A stretch of DNA of 64,000 nt from Nocardioides terrigena (GTDB lineage Bacteria; Actinomycetota; Actinomycetes; Propionibacteriales; Nocardioidaceae), in NCBI RefSeq assembly GCF_003047265.1, contig NZ_PZYY01000005.1:186001-250000 (forward strand), given 5' to 3'. Each line of letters begins with the position of its first letter. Position 1 is the first letter of the stretch. This document shows, piece by piece, positions 24,037-32,874 of this stretch. A model generated the notes under the pieces. The model did no database searches. It was not told where the DNA came from and was given only the letters and a program-made list of their open reading frames with translations. Made by a program: the position numbers and the translations under genes.

Positions 24037-27000
24037 CTAGGGACGCGTCGTGAAGGTGAACGACTGGGTCTCCAGCGGTACTCCTCCCAGTGAGCGGAGG
24101 GCGTTGGTCCCGCCGGTCAGGGTGACCCGGTATTCGGTTCCTGGGTCGAGCTGCTCGGGTGCGCCGGCGGCGCCTCCGAACGGGTTGATGTACAGCCTGT
24201 TCTCGGTGGTATTGAAGCCCCGGGTGAAGTCGATTTCTGCTCCGTCCGAGACCCTGGTCAGGGTCACGGCCGAGCCACCGATCCCGGTCATGGTTTCCGA
24301 GAAGTTGACCCACACGTGCTGGATTCCAGTGTCGACACCCACGGCCCCGTCATTGGGACGTGTGTCCACCACTAGGGGTGCCTCTCCTTCGGGCGTTGCT
24401 GTGGTGAAGGTGAACGACTGGGTCTCCAGCGGTACTCCTCCCAGTGAGCGGAGGGCGTTGGTCCCGCCGGTCAGGGTGACCCGGTATTCGGTTCCTGGGT
24501 CGAGCTGCTCGGGTGCGCCGGCGGCGCCTCCGAACGGGTTGATGTACAGCCTGTTCTCGGTGGTGTTGAAGCCCCGGGTGAAGTCGATTTCTGCTCCGTC
24601 CGAGACCCTGGTCAGGGTCACGGCCGAGCCACCGATCCCGGTCATGGTTTCCGAGAAGTTGACCCACACGTGCTGGATTCCAGTGTCGACACCCACGGCC
24701 CCGTCATTGGGACGCGTGTCCACCACGGACGGCTGGCTGCCTCCGAAGAACACCGGACCCATCAGCTCGGACGCCGCGCTTGTGCCGGCTGCGTTGATGG
24801 CCGCCACGGTGAACTCGTACCGCGTACCCGGGTTCGTGTCGAGGTCGGCGACCACCAGGTCGGTGGCACCGGCACCCGCCGTGCGCGTGTCGAGCACCTC
24901 CCCGTCGGCGTAGACCGTGACGTCGTACCCCGTGATCGGCGCACCTCCGTCGTCGACCGGCGGGGTCCAGGAGACCTGGATGCTGCCGGTCCCGTCGATG
25001 ACCGCGGTGTTGCTGAGGGGTGCGGTCGGTGCCACCGGAGCGGGCGGTGCCTCGGCGACCTGGTCAACGGTCGACAGGGACGCTGCCTCCTCGGCGGTGC
25101 CGTGGTCGTCGGTGTAGCTGGCGACCACCCGGAGGTACTTGCCGATGTCGTCGGCGTGAGGCACGTAGCCCGTCACGGTGTACGGGTTGATGCTCACGAC
25201 CTCCCACGTGCCGGCCTCCCCGGTGTCGGAGACCTGCCAGGTCCACTGCAGGGTCTCTCCCGCCGTGGCGATGCCGTCCCCGTCCTGGAGGCCCGAGGCG
25301 CGGACCACCTGACCCACCACGGGGCTCTCCATACTGAGCACCGGCGGGATCGGGGTGTCGTTGACGTTCTCGACAGTCTCCGTCGTCGGGTCGGACGTGA
25401 TCGTCCGCAGGACGTTCTGGTCGTCGAAGAAGGTCACCTCGACCCTGACCAGGTGGTCCACCTCGAAGTCACCCGGGGTGAAGGTGGCCTCACACACGAG
25501 GTGATCGTCACCGTTGGGTTCACAGCTCTGCGGAGACTGGACCACGCTCGAGCGCCAGCCCTCGGCACCGTTGAGCTCGTCCTCGGTCGCGATCACCCAA
25601 CGGAACTGGACGTTGGTCGGGGTGTCGACCGTGTTCGTCCCGTCGAAGACGACCCGAGCGGTGATGGGCTCGTCCTCTGTCGCCGGCGGCTCGTAGTCGA
25701 GCGACGCGGTGCCATAGCTGCCACACGCCTCCATCGGCTCCTCCCCGAGCACGAAGCACCCGTTGGAGAACTGCAGGAGCTCGATGTTGCGGAGGATGTC
25801 CGCCCCCTCCCTCAGGTCGGGTGCGGTGTCGGTGTTGTCGTGGGCGACCTGCCAGTAGCCGTCACCCATGTCGGTCACGGTGTACTGGCTGCTGGGGGCG
25901 CCGAAGACCGCGATGTCGTTGTCCTCCGGGTTGGGTGTCGTCGCGACCTCCCGGAAGGTCTGGATGTCACCCGGGTCGATCGTGCCGTTGAAGATCCCGT
26001 TCTGGAGGGCCGTGGCGCTCGGGCTGTTGTAGCGGGTGCCGTTGACCCTCACGAAGACGTCCAGCTGGGCGTCGCCGTCGAGGAAGTCGTCGCCGGCCCG
26101 GCCCTGCAGCATGTCGCTGCCGGGGCCGCCGATGATCAGGTTGCTCACGCCCCGGGTGACCGGGTCGATCGCGCCCGCCATGAAGCGCTCTGCGTAGTTG
26201 TTGGCGTGGCCCGGGTCGAGCATCGCCTCGAGCCCACCGGTGATGTCCAGGGTCTCCTGGGTCAACGCCTGCCCGTCGAGGGTGGCCAGGTCGTCGACGG
26301 ACTGACCCATGCCCCGCAGGACGTCGTTGCCGTTGCCACCCGAGACCGCCTCGACCAGGTCGTAGCGGTCACGGATCGCCTGGGCGTCGGGCCGCTGCAG
26401 GGTCGTGAACCGGAGGTCCACGTCGACGTCGCTGTTCTCACCACGGTAGGTGGCCCAGTCGAAGCCGCCGAGGCCCTCCATGCGGTCCGTGCCCAGCGCG
26501 CGGCCGACCAGGACGTCATGTCCACCCTCGCCCTCGATGTCGTCGTTGCCGGCACCACCGTCGACGATGTCGTTGCCGCCGTGCGGGTTGGCCTGGAACT
26601 GGTCCGCGTTGTCGCCCTGCAACAGGTCGCCGTGCGCACCACCCTCGATCCAGTCGTCCTCCTCGCCGCCGAACACGGTGTCGCGACCGTTGCCGCCGAC
26701 GATGAAGTCGCGACCGGTGCCCGAGAACACCGTCTTGAACTCACTGCCGGTGTTGACGTAGTCGTGGCCGTGTCCGCCGAGGACCAGGTCGTCACCGGAC
26801 CCCGCCTTGATGGCGTCGTTGCCCCAGCCTCCCTTGATGTTGTCGTCACCGAAGGTGTCGGTGAGGATGTCGTTGCCCGCACCGCCGAGGTGGCTGTCGT
26901 TGCCGGAGCCGCCCTCGATGCGGTCGTTGCCGGCGTAGCCCCAGAGGGCGTCGTCACCCTGTCCGGCCCGGATCTTGTCGTTGGTGGCAGGGATCTCCCC

Positions 27001-29814
27001 GGTCCGGAGGCCGTGGATCTCGATGTGCTCGTCACCGTCCCAGCGATAGGTGCCGTCCGCCATCTGCACGAGGCCTTCCGGCAACGGGGTGGGCAGGTTC
27101 TCCAGATCGATGAAGGGGTCCTGGACCCCGAAGATGTCCGCCGGCAGCAAGGTGGCGTCGGTGTTGCGCTGGATCAGCCCGGAGAACGAGTTCGCCTCGA
27201 GTGCCGCGAAGAGCTGGTTGCCCTGGTTGCGGAACAGGTAGTAGAACCGGTCGCCGAACTGCAGGTCCTCGAGCTGGCGCTCGAAGACGTAGTTGAACGT
27301 CGAGCCGAGCATGCCGCCGAAGGGCTCCAGCGCCTCGGCGAGACCACCCATCCAGAAGTCGACCTCCTCGAGGCCGGTGACGGTGTTGCCGCCCTGGTTG
27401 GCCCAGTCGCCGGTGCCGGTCATGAAGTCGACCCTGTCGGCCGGCGCACCGTCGCCACCGTTGACGATCAGGTCGGCCGCGTCACGCTTGCCCACCACCG
27501 TCGAGACGCTGGTGATGGTGTCGTGCTTGCCGTACGCCGCCACGAAGTTGACCAGCGACGCGTTGGGGTTGGCCGACTCGCGACCGAAGTTGTCACCGTT
27601 CTTCATGCCCAGGCCGAAGTCGACCCAGTTGTCGTAGGGCTCGAGCAGCGGGTCGCCGCTCTCCTCGAAGAAGACCTTCCTCGCGGTCTGGAGCGGCGGC
27701 ACACCGGCGTCCCGGGCACGCACCATGTTGATCGTCGCCAGGTCGAGCGGCAGGCCGAGCAGGTTGTTGCGCAGCGTGTCGATGACGTGCTCATCGATCT
27801 GGCCGCCCACCTGGTTGGTCGTGCCGTTGATCACGGCACCCGCAGCCTGGTCAGGGGTGAGGGCCCCGTCGTTGTCGTAGGTCCTTGGGTTGAGGAAGCC
27901 GTCGAGCAGGCTGACGTCCTCCACACCCGGGACTCCCGGCAAGCGACGCTCGATGTCCTCGGTGAGCATCGAGTGACCGAAGCGGTAGACGACGTGGGCG
28001 AACTCGGCCGTGGTGGCCGGGTTGAGGGTCGCGTCGTAGCTGTTCTCGTTGAACACGATGGCGTCGATGGCCGGCTGCACCTTGCGGGCGAACTCCTCGA
28101 ACACGAGGTGCTGGTACTGCATCTCGGTCGGGAACTTCGCTGCCTGGAAGAGCCGCTGCTCGTAGGTCCAATCGTCGGCCTCGGGGCCGTCGGGGAGCTC
28201 CTCGCCGAGCAGCTCGTCGTACTGGTTGTCCTCGCCCATGAACGCGAGCTTGAGCTCGGCGTTCTCCGGCTTGTCGAGGATGTCCTCGATCGCCTGCGCC
28301 ATCCGGTTGTGCTCGGAGTGGAAGACGTGGTGGACGGAGGTGAGGCCGATGTTCTCGTTGCCGCGGCCGTCACCGGTGATGAAGTGCTCGTTGAGGGTCA
28401 CGTTGTCGTAACCGCTCAGGTCGTCGGGGTCCTGGGAGGCACCGTGCGCGATGTCGTCCAGGAAGGCGTGGTTGGTCCGGGCCGCACCCACGGTCGTGAT
28501 CGGAGCCACGAGGTTGCCCTCGATCCTGTCCCCGTTCTGCATCTGCAGCACGGGGAAACCGTTCTCGCCGCGGACGAAGTTGCCGTACGGGTCCACATCG
28601 ACCTGCGGGACGTTCGCGACGTCCGGGTAGTCGTTGTTGCCCTCGCTGGGAGTGCCCTGCGCGCCCAGTGCGATGCCGAGCACCTCGCGAGCCTGCCGCT
28701 TGACGTCCGCCCACGTGGCGAGGCCGCCGGTGCCACCGTTGGGCAGGGTGCCGTCGAGCAGGTGACCGGTGTCCACCGGCACGTCCGGGGTCCCCGGGTC
28801 GCCGTCGTGGTCACGCAGCTCGTACTCCCGCAGGAACACCTGGTGGGACGGGTGCGAGGTGTAGGTCTGGTTCTGGTCGATGAACGGCGTCGTCTGGTTG
28901 TTGTGGACGTCGTCCTCGGTGCCGACCTGCCCGTCGGGGCCCGGGTAGCGCGTGGCCCGCGACAGCATGAGGAAGTTGTTGGCGAAGTCGTCGGCGTTGC
29001 CGGGGATGTCGTCGAAGCCGTCGGTGTCCCACAGCGGGTCGTCGGGTCGCAGCGGCACGACCATGGTCCCGTTGCCGCCCTTGTTGACCAGGTCGAGGCC
29101 GTGGTCGAAGAACTGGCCGAAGAAGGTGAACCACGCGTTGAAGGGGGCGGAGAGGCCCTCGTCCGGCGCGGTGTTGGGGATGAAGACGTTGCCCTGGCCG
29201 TCGACGCTGGAGCCCGGGGTGTTGTCAGCCGCGTTGGCGGCCGCCGGGTTGTTGAGCGTCTGGTCGACGATCAGGTTGCTGATGATGCGGGGCTCGGAGT
29301 CGTAGACGAATCCCTGGCTCTGCCGGTAGCAGGTCGCACCCGCGGGCTGGTTGTCCGGCGCGGTCTGGCAGATGCCCGTCGTGCCAGGGATCTGCGGCGC
29401 TCCCGGCGGAGGGGTCTCGCCCTTGCGCCAGTACGTCGGCAGCTTGCGCGGGAAGGGCTGGTCCGCCGCGCCGTACGTCGGCTCCAGCAGGTTGTTGCCG
29501 GACCCGTCGACCGTCCGCAGACCGAGCGGCAACGCAGCGTCCGGGACGCACTTGCCGGTCGTGTCGGTGGGGCTGGCACACAGCAGGTTGCCGCCGGCGG
29601 CGTGGGCCTCGGCGATCTGGATCTGCTTGAGGATGTGCTCGAGGTCCGTCTCGATGAGAATGAAGTCGGGGTTGGTGTCCTTGGCGTGGGCCATCGGGGC
29701 GCCGACGACGCCGCCGGTCACCCCCGACAGGGCCAGGACTGTTGCCAGCGCGCCGAGCAACCCGGCTCGTGGCTTCCGCGGGCCGACCCCCACGGATGTT
29801 CCTCTTCGACTCAT
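24037..29814 (-). CDS. Secreted animal-type heme peroxidase with RTX repeats and Ig-like domains
   Basis: A 1925-residue protein. The ATG at 29814 is preferred because GGGAGGA lies 6 bases before it. A signal peptide (about 1-44, ending AHA) precedes a heme-peroxidase domain of the peroxidasin/myeloperoxidase superfamily. That domain has distal-His segment FGQFFDHGLDLV (about 230) and proximal-His segment VYRFGHSMLTED (about 612). RTX-type calcium repeats follow (about 940-1105 and later, such as GGSGNDSHLGGAGND and GGWGNDAIKAGSGDD). Then come Ig-like/cadherin-like regions, a fibronectin type III domain (about 1595-1688) and two almost identical Big_5-like domains. It probably oxidises halides or phenols outside the cell. 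No type I secretion genes are adjacent. Confidence 0.9.
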   Translation of the reverse strand: MSRRGTSVGVGPRKPRAGLLGALATVLALSGVTGGVVGAPMAHAKDTNPDFILIETDLEHILKQIQIAEAHAAGGNLLCASPTDTTGKCVPDAALPLGLRTVDGSGNNLLEPTYGAADQPFPRKLPTYWRKGETPPPGAPQIPGTTGICQTAPDNQPAGATCYRQSQGFVYDSEPRIISNLIVDQTLNNPAAANAADNTPGSSVDGQGNVFIPNTAPDEGLSAPFNAWFTFFGQFFDHGLDLVNKGGNGTMVVPLRPDDPLWDTDGFDDIPGNADDFANNFLMLSRATRYPGPDGQVGTEDDVHNNQTTPFIDQNQTYTSHPSHQVFLREYELRDHDGDPGTPDVPVDTGHLLDGTLPNGGTGGLATWADVKRQAREVLGIALGAQGTPSEGNNDYPDVANVPQVDVDPYGNFVRGENGFPVLQMQNGDRIEGNLVAPITTVGAARTNHAFLDDIAHGASQDPDDLSGYDNVTLNEHFITGDGRGNENIGLTSVHHVFHSEHNRMAQAIEDILDKPENAELKLAFMGEDNQYDELLGEELPDGPEADDWTYEQRLFQAAKFPTEMQYQHLVFEEFARKVQPAIDAIVFNENSYDATLNPATTAEFAHVVYRFGHSMLTEDIERRLPGVPGVEDVSLLDGFLNPRTYDNDGALTPDQAAGAVINGTTNQVGGQIDEHVIDTLRNNLLGLPLDLATINMVRARDAGVPPLQTARKVFFEESGDPLLEPYDNWVDFGLGMKNGDNFGRESANPNASLVNFVAAYGKHDTITSVSTVVGKRDAADLIVNGGDGAPADRVDFMTGTGDWANQGGNTVTGLEEVDFWMGGLAEALEPFGGMLGSTFNYVFERQLEDLQFGDRFYYLFRNQGNQLFAALEANSFSGLIQRNTDATLLPADIFGVQDPFIDLENLPTPLPEGLVQMADGTYRWDGDEHIEIHGLRTGEIPATNDKIRAGQGDDALWGYAGNDRIEGGSGNDSHLGGAGNDILTDTFGDDNIKGGWGNDAIKAGSGDDLVLGGHGHDYVNTGSEFKTVFSGTGRDFIVGGNGRDTVFGGEEDDWIEGGAHGDLLQGDNADQFQANPHGGNDIVDGGAGNDDIEGEGGHDVLVGRALGTDRMEGLGGFDWATYRGENSDVDVDLRFTTLQRPDAQAIRDRYDLVEAVSGGNGNDVLRGMGQSVDDLATLDGQALTQETLDITGGLEAMLDPGHANNYAERFMAGAIDPVTRGVSNLIIGGPGSDMLQGRAGDDFLDGDAQLDVFVRVNGTRYNSPSATALQNGIFNGTIDPGDIQTFREVATTPNPEDNDIAVFGAPSSQYTVTDMGDGYWQVAHDNTDTAPDLREGADILRNIELLQFSNGCFVLGEEPMEACGSYGTASLDYEPPATEDEPITARVVFDGTNTVDTPTNVQFRWVIATEDELNGAEGWRSSVVQSPQSCEPNGDDHLVCEATFTPGDFEVDHLVRVEVTFFDDQNVLRTITSDPTTETVENVNDTPIPPVLSMESPVVGQVVRASGLQDGDGIATAGETLQWTWQVSDTGEAGTWEVVSINPYTVTGYVPHADDIGKYLRVVASYTDDHGTAEEAASLSTVDQVAEAPPAPVAPTAPLSNTAVIDGTGSIQVSWTPPVDDGGAPITGYDVTVYADGEVLDTRTAGAGATDLVVADLDTNPGTRYEFTVAAINAAGTSAASELMGPVFFGGSQPSVVDTRPNDGAVGVDTGIQHVWVNFSETMTGIGGSAVTLTRVSDGAEIDFTRGFNTTENRLYINPFGGAAGAPEQLDPGTEYRVTLTGGTNALRSLGGVPLETQSFTFTTATPEGEAPLVVDTRPNDGAVGVDTGIQHVWVNFSETMTGIGGSAVTLTRVSDGAEIDFTRGFNTTENRLYINPFGGAAGAPEQLDPGTEYRVTLTGGTNALRSLGGVPLETQSFTFTTRP
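24050..24726 (-). repeat. Near-identical tandem domain repeat in the peroxidase gene (354-base period)
   Basis: Bases 24050-24372 and 24404-24726 match except for two single-base differences, both synonymous, at the GTATTG/GTGTTG and GACGTG/GACGCG positions. Each copy encodes one Ig-like C-terminal domain (starts VVDTRPNDGAVGVD, ends QSFTFTT). Confidence 0.9.
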
Positions 29815-29900
29815 GACGAGTCCTCCCTCTGACTGCCACCGCACCTGCGTACGGCGGTGGGCGCAGGCGCGCCCGCTGCCGCAGTGTCAGGAGGGTCCTG

Positions 29901-29914
29901 TCACAGATCTGTGA
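29901..29914. promoter_or_regulatory. Palindromic operator candidate between peroxidase and regulator genes
   Basis: TCACAGATCTGTGA is a perfect 14-base dyad in the 218-base divergent intergenic region. It is a reasonable binding site for a dimeric regulator of the peroxidase gene, the BTAD regulator gene, or both. Confidence 0.45.
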
Positions 29915-29953
29915 AACCTGAGGGCCCTACCGCAATTTGGGTGAGTGCATTCT

Positions 29954-30032
29954 GGGGGGTTGTCTTCCCCCCAAAGGAGGGGTGCATGGTGGCTCATCCA
30001 CACTTTCTCGGTGACCCGAGAGGACACGCCAC
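29954..30032 (+). promoter_or_regulatory. G/C-run hairpin, strong ribosome site and overlapping leader frame
   Basis: GGGGGG (29954-29959) and CCCCCC (29967-29972) can pair around TTGTCTT. Directly after comes AAAGGAGG (29973-29980) and an ATG at 29986 with ideal 5-base spacing. That ATG opens a 63-codon frame running to 30177, out of frame with and overlapping the regulator that starts at 30033. It may be a regulatory leader frame. Confidence 0.4.
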
Positions 30033-31481
30033 ATGCCCGCGTTTGCCCGACTGCTGGGTCCGGGTCAGATCCACGACAGCGGCGGCGCTGTCGTGCCTGC
30101 CGCCGCCTGGCGGACCACCAAGACGTTCGACCTGTTCCGGGTGCTGGCCCTGGCCGAGGGACAGCCTGTCCCGATGAGCAAGCTGACGCACCTCTTCTGG
30201 CCCACGGCGGACACTGAGCGCGCCGGCACCAGCCTGCGCACGGCCACTTCCCAGATCCGCAAGGTCCTTGGCACGGAGACGGTCGAACGGGTCGGTGCCG
30301 GCCTTGCGCTGCGCGACGTGTGGGTCGACGTCGCCGCCTATCGCGCTTTGGTGGGCAGGATCGAGGAGGTGCATGACCAGCCCGCGCAGGTAATCCACCT
30401 CGCCGAGGAGTCTGAGGTGCTCTATGGCGGTGACCTCGACGTGGCCGATGCCGACTGCAGGGTGCTCACGGAGGCTCGCGACGAGCTGCGTCGACAGAGG
30501 ATCCAGGTGCTGCTCGACGCAGCCGCGGCGGCCGGCAGGTGCGCCGACTGGCACAGATCCCTCGACTTCGCACAGCGCGCTGGCACGGTCGAGCCCTCCG
30601 ACCGGTCGACGCGTGCCGTCATGCGCGCCTGGTTCGCCATGGGGGAGACCGCGCGGTGCGTCGAGGAGTTCGAGCGCCTGCGACGGCACCTCGCGGACAC
30701 CTATGGCATCGACCCGTCAGCTCAGACCCGCGCGCAGTACCTCCAGGTGGTGCGCTCCTGCGCGGAGTGGCCGCCCCGCGAGACCACGGTGGGTCGCGAG
30801 AGCGAGATCCGACAGGTCAGGTCGGCGCTCGAGGCGTTCCTGTTGGGTCCGGACGGTCCGCGGGGTGTCGTCTGGTTGGTCGGCGAGCCCGGCTCGGGTC
30901 GTGAGACCGTCGCCAGGGATGCCGCGCGGTCCCTCATGCTCCCGATCGCATACCCGCCCGCGGGCGACGAAGCCGGGGCGATCGTGGAGCTATTTCCCGA
31001 CCAGGGGGCTCTCACCCCAGGGCTGATGGCGATGGTGCAGGGGCTAGCTGAGGACCGTCATCGCGTGGCGATCGTGCCGGTGTCCCGCATGCCCCGGGAT
31101 GGCGTGGGGGGCTGCGGGGCCGTCGTCGAGGTGCCCCCCCTCGGTCGACACGACTTCCGTCGGCTGGTTGCCCTCGTCCTCCAGGCGGAGCCGACCGACC
31201 AGTTGGCGGAGGAGCTGCACGCCGCGACAGGGGGGCTCCCGGGCAAGGCATGTCGGGAGACTCGCCGCAGGCTCGAGGCCGGTGAGCTGACCTGGGCGCC
31301 CGCGGGCGTCGACGCAGCACCATCGACCACGACGCGTCGGGCGAAGGCCCTGCGCGCGCTCGCGACTATCCCCTTCGTCTTCCTGGGGGTGCTCGGTGGC
31401 GAGTCGGGCGTCCTCGTGGAGGCGACCGGGATGGTGACCGAGGAGCGGGGGCGGCACCCGGCCGCGGCAGCTGGTCATTGA
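30033..31481 (+). CDS. BTAD/SARP-like transcriptional regulator with a P-loop-like domain
   Basis: A 482-residue protein: winged-helix DNA-binding domain (about 1-100, MPAFARLLGPGQI.., SKLTHLFWP, SLRTATSQIRKVLG), bacterial transcriptional-activation domain of TPR-like helices (about 105-250), and a C-terminal ATPase-like region. The P-loop there is degenerate (GEPGSGRET instead of GKT/S). A stop lies in frame just upstream, so ATG 30033 is the only start. SARP-type proteins activate neighbouring gene clusters; the divergent peroxidase gene is the obvious candidate target. Confidence 0.82.
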   Translation: MPAFARLLGPGQIHDSGGAVVPAAAWRTTKTFDLFRVLALAEGQPVPMSKLTHLFWPTADTERAGTSLRTATSQIRKVLGTETVERVGAGLALRDVWVDVAAYRALVGRIEEVHDQPAQVIHLAEESEVLYGGDLDVADADCRVLTEARDELRRQRIQVLLDAAAAAGRCADWHRSLDFAQRAGTVEPSDRSTRAVMRAWFAMGETARCVEEFERLRRHLADTYGIDPSAQTRAQYLQVVRSCAEWPPRETTVGRESEIRQVRSALEAFLLGPDGPRGVVWLVGEPGSGRETVARDAARSLMLPIAYPPAGDEAGAIVELFPDQGALTPGLMAMVQGLAEDRHRVAIVPVSRMPRDGVGGCGAVVEVPPLGRHDFRRLVALVLQAEPTDQLAEELHAATGGLPGKACRETRRRLEAGELTWAPAGVDAAPSTTTRRAKALRALATIPFVFLGVLGGESGVLVEATGMVTEERGRHPAAAAGH

Positions 31482-31579
31482 TCGCGACTTCGACAGTCAC
31501 GTATGTGCCGACCGAGTGCGTGGCGTGCTTACTCAACAACGCTTGCCGCAGCGGAGGATTCGAAAGGCTCCTCAAGGGC

Positions 31580-32014
31580 TCATGGCTGGACCCTGGACTC
31601 GATGACCAGCGTCACCGGTCCGTCGTTGACCGACGCCACCTGCATGTCCGCGCCGAAGATCCCCCGCTCCACGTGGGTGCCGAGGCGCTCCAGCTCGCCG
31701 CACACGGCCTCGTAGAGCGGCTCGCTCACGGGACCGGGAGCCGCGGCCGACCAGGTGGGACGGCGGCCCTTGCGAGCGTCGCCGTACAGCGTGAACTGGC
31801 TGACCAGCAGCACCGGAGCGCCCACGTCGCCGACGGACTGCTCGTCCCGGAGGATGCGGACGTCGCGGATCTTCCGCGCCATCCAGGCGGCCTCGACTTC
31901 GGTATCGGTGTGCGTCACTCCGAGGAGGACGAGCAGTCCGCCGTCGATGCTGCCGACAACCTCGGCCTCGACCGTGACGGAGGCGGAGAGGACCCTCTGG
32001 AGCACAGCACGCAT
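31580..32014 (-). CDS. dtd: D-aminoacyl-tRNA deacylase
   Basis: A 144-residue protein of exactly the usual Dtd length, with the two diagnostic motifs SQFTLYGD (near residue 78) and NDGPVTL (near 131). It removes D-amino acids wrongly attached to tRNA. The start codon is preceded by TAGGGT exactly 6 bases away and no ribosome site, suggesting a leaderless mRNA divergent from the next gene. Confidence 0.95.
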   Translation of the reverse strand: MRAVLQRVLSASVTVEAEVVGSIDGGLLVLLGVTHTDTEVEAAWMARKIRDVRILRDEQSVGDVGAPVLLVSQFTLYGDARKGRRPTWSAAAPGPVSEPLYEAVCGELERLGTHVERGIFGADMQVASVNDGPVTLVIESRVQP

Positions 32015-32020
32015 GTGGCG

Positions 32021-32030
32021 ACCCTAAGGT
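32021..32030. promoter_or_regulatory. Symmetric bidirectional leaderless promoter
   Basis: ACCCTAAGGT contains TAAGGT (32025-32030) on the plus strand and TAGGGT (32026-32021) on the minus strand. Both fit TANNNT -10 boxes, and each lies exactly 6 bases before a start codon (ATG 32037 and ATG 32014). Transcription would start at or within a base or two of each ATG. Confidence 0.55.
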
Positions 32031-32036
32031 GCTCCC

Positions 32037-32858
32037 ATGGCTGACGGACTGTTGATCACCGTGGCACCGACGGGTGCCGAGACGAGCAAGGCGGACTGCC
32101 CGCAGCTGCCCACGACTCCGGAGGAGATCGCGGACACGGCCGCGGAGTGCGAGGCGGCCGGCGCGGCGATGATCCACCTCCACGTGCGTGACGGCGAGCA
32201 CGCGCCGACGCTCGACCAGTCGCTGCTGCGCGAGTGGGTCGCGGCGGTCCGGGAGTCGAGCAACCTCGTCGTGCAGCTGTCCAGCGGCGGCTCGGTCCAC
32301 GACCCGCTCGACAAGCGGCTCGAGGTGCTCGACGCCGAGCCCGACTCGTGCAGCCTAACGATGGGGACGACCAACTTCGGCGATGACGTCTTCAGCAACC
32401 CGTGGCCCTTCGTGTGCGAGCTCTACCAGCTTGCGCAGGAGCGGAGGGTCGTGCCGGAGTTCGAGCTCTTCGACCTCGGTCAGGTGCACGCCCTCGGGCG
32501 GCTGCTCAAGACCTACGGCCTGCCGCATGGCGGCAAGGTGCACTGCGACTTCGTGATGGGCGTGCCCGGCGGCATGCCCGGCACAGCCGACGCGCTGGTC
32601 GCGGGCGTGGCGATGCTGCCGCCCGAGGTGACCTCCTGGTCGGCCACCGGAATCGGCCGCACGACCCTGTCGGTGGCGCTGGCCTCGTTGTCCAAGGGCG
32701 GCCACCTGCGGGTCGGCATGGAGGACGTGCTCACCATCGCGCGGGGCGTGCCCGTCGAGAGCAACCGCCAGCTCGTCGAGCGCGCGGTCGAGCTGGGTCG
32801 CCTGGCCCAACGTGAGCCGATGACGCCTGCGCAGTGCCGCGAGCTGCTCGGGATGTGA
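32037..32858 (+). CDS. BKACE family beta-keto acid cleavage enzyme (DUF849)
   Basis: A 273-residue TIM-barrel protein of the 3-keto-5-aminohexanoate cleavage enzyme family: HLHVRDGEHAPT (metal-binding His pair near residues 47-49), QLSSGG, EFELFDLGQV and GVPGGMPGT. These enzymes condense a beta-keto acid with acetyl-CoA, giving acetoacetate and a new CoA ester. The specific keto acid is unknown. It stands alone, divergent from dtd. Confidence 0.9.
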   Translation: MADGLLITVAPTGAETSKADCPQLPTTPEEIADTAAECEAAGAAMIHLHVRDGEHAPTLDQSLLREWVAAVRESSNLVVQLSSGGSVHDPLDKRLEVLDAEPDSCSLTMGTTNFGDDVFSNPWPFVCELYQLAQERRVVPEFELFDLGQVHALGRLLKTYGLPHGGKVHCDFVMGVPGGMPGTADALVAGVAMLPPEVTSWSATGIGRTTLSVALASLSKGGHLRVGMEDVLTIARGVPVESNRQLVERAVELGRLAQREPMTPAQCRELLGM

Positions 32859-32874
32859 CCCAGCCGCGGGGTCT

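Noticed and set aside
26500..26990. Dense short-period repeats that could be mistaken for a CRISPR or satellite array
   Set aside because: The period of about 27 bases is degenerate and encodes GGxGxDxhx nonapeptides, i.e. RTX calcium-binding repeats in coding sequence.
24670..29832. A 1720-codon open frame on the plus strand opposite the peroxidase gene
   Set aside because: It is the antisense of a GC-rich coding sequence and shows Val/Asp/Arg-rich low-complexity translation without domains, whereas the minus strand has a signal peptide, heme peroxidase motifs and RTX repeats.
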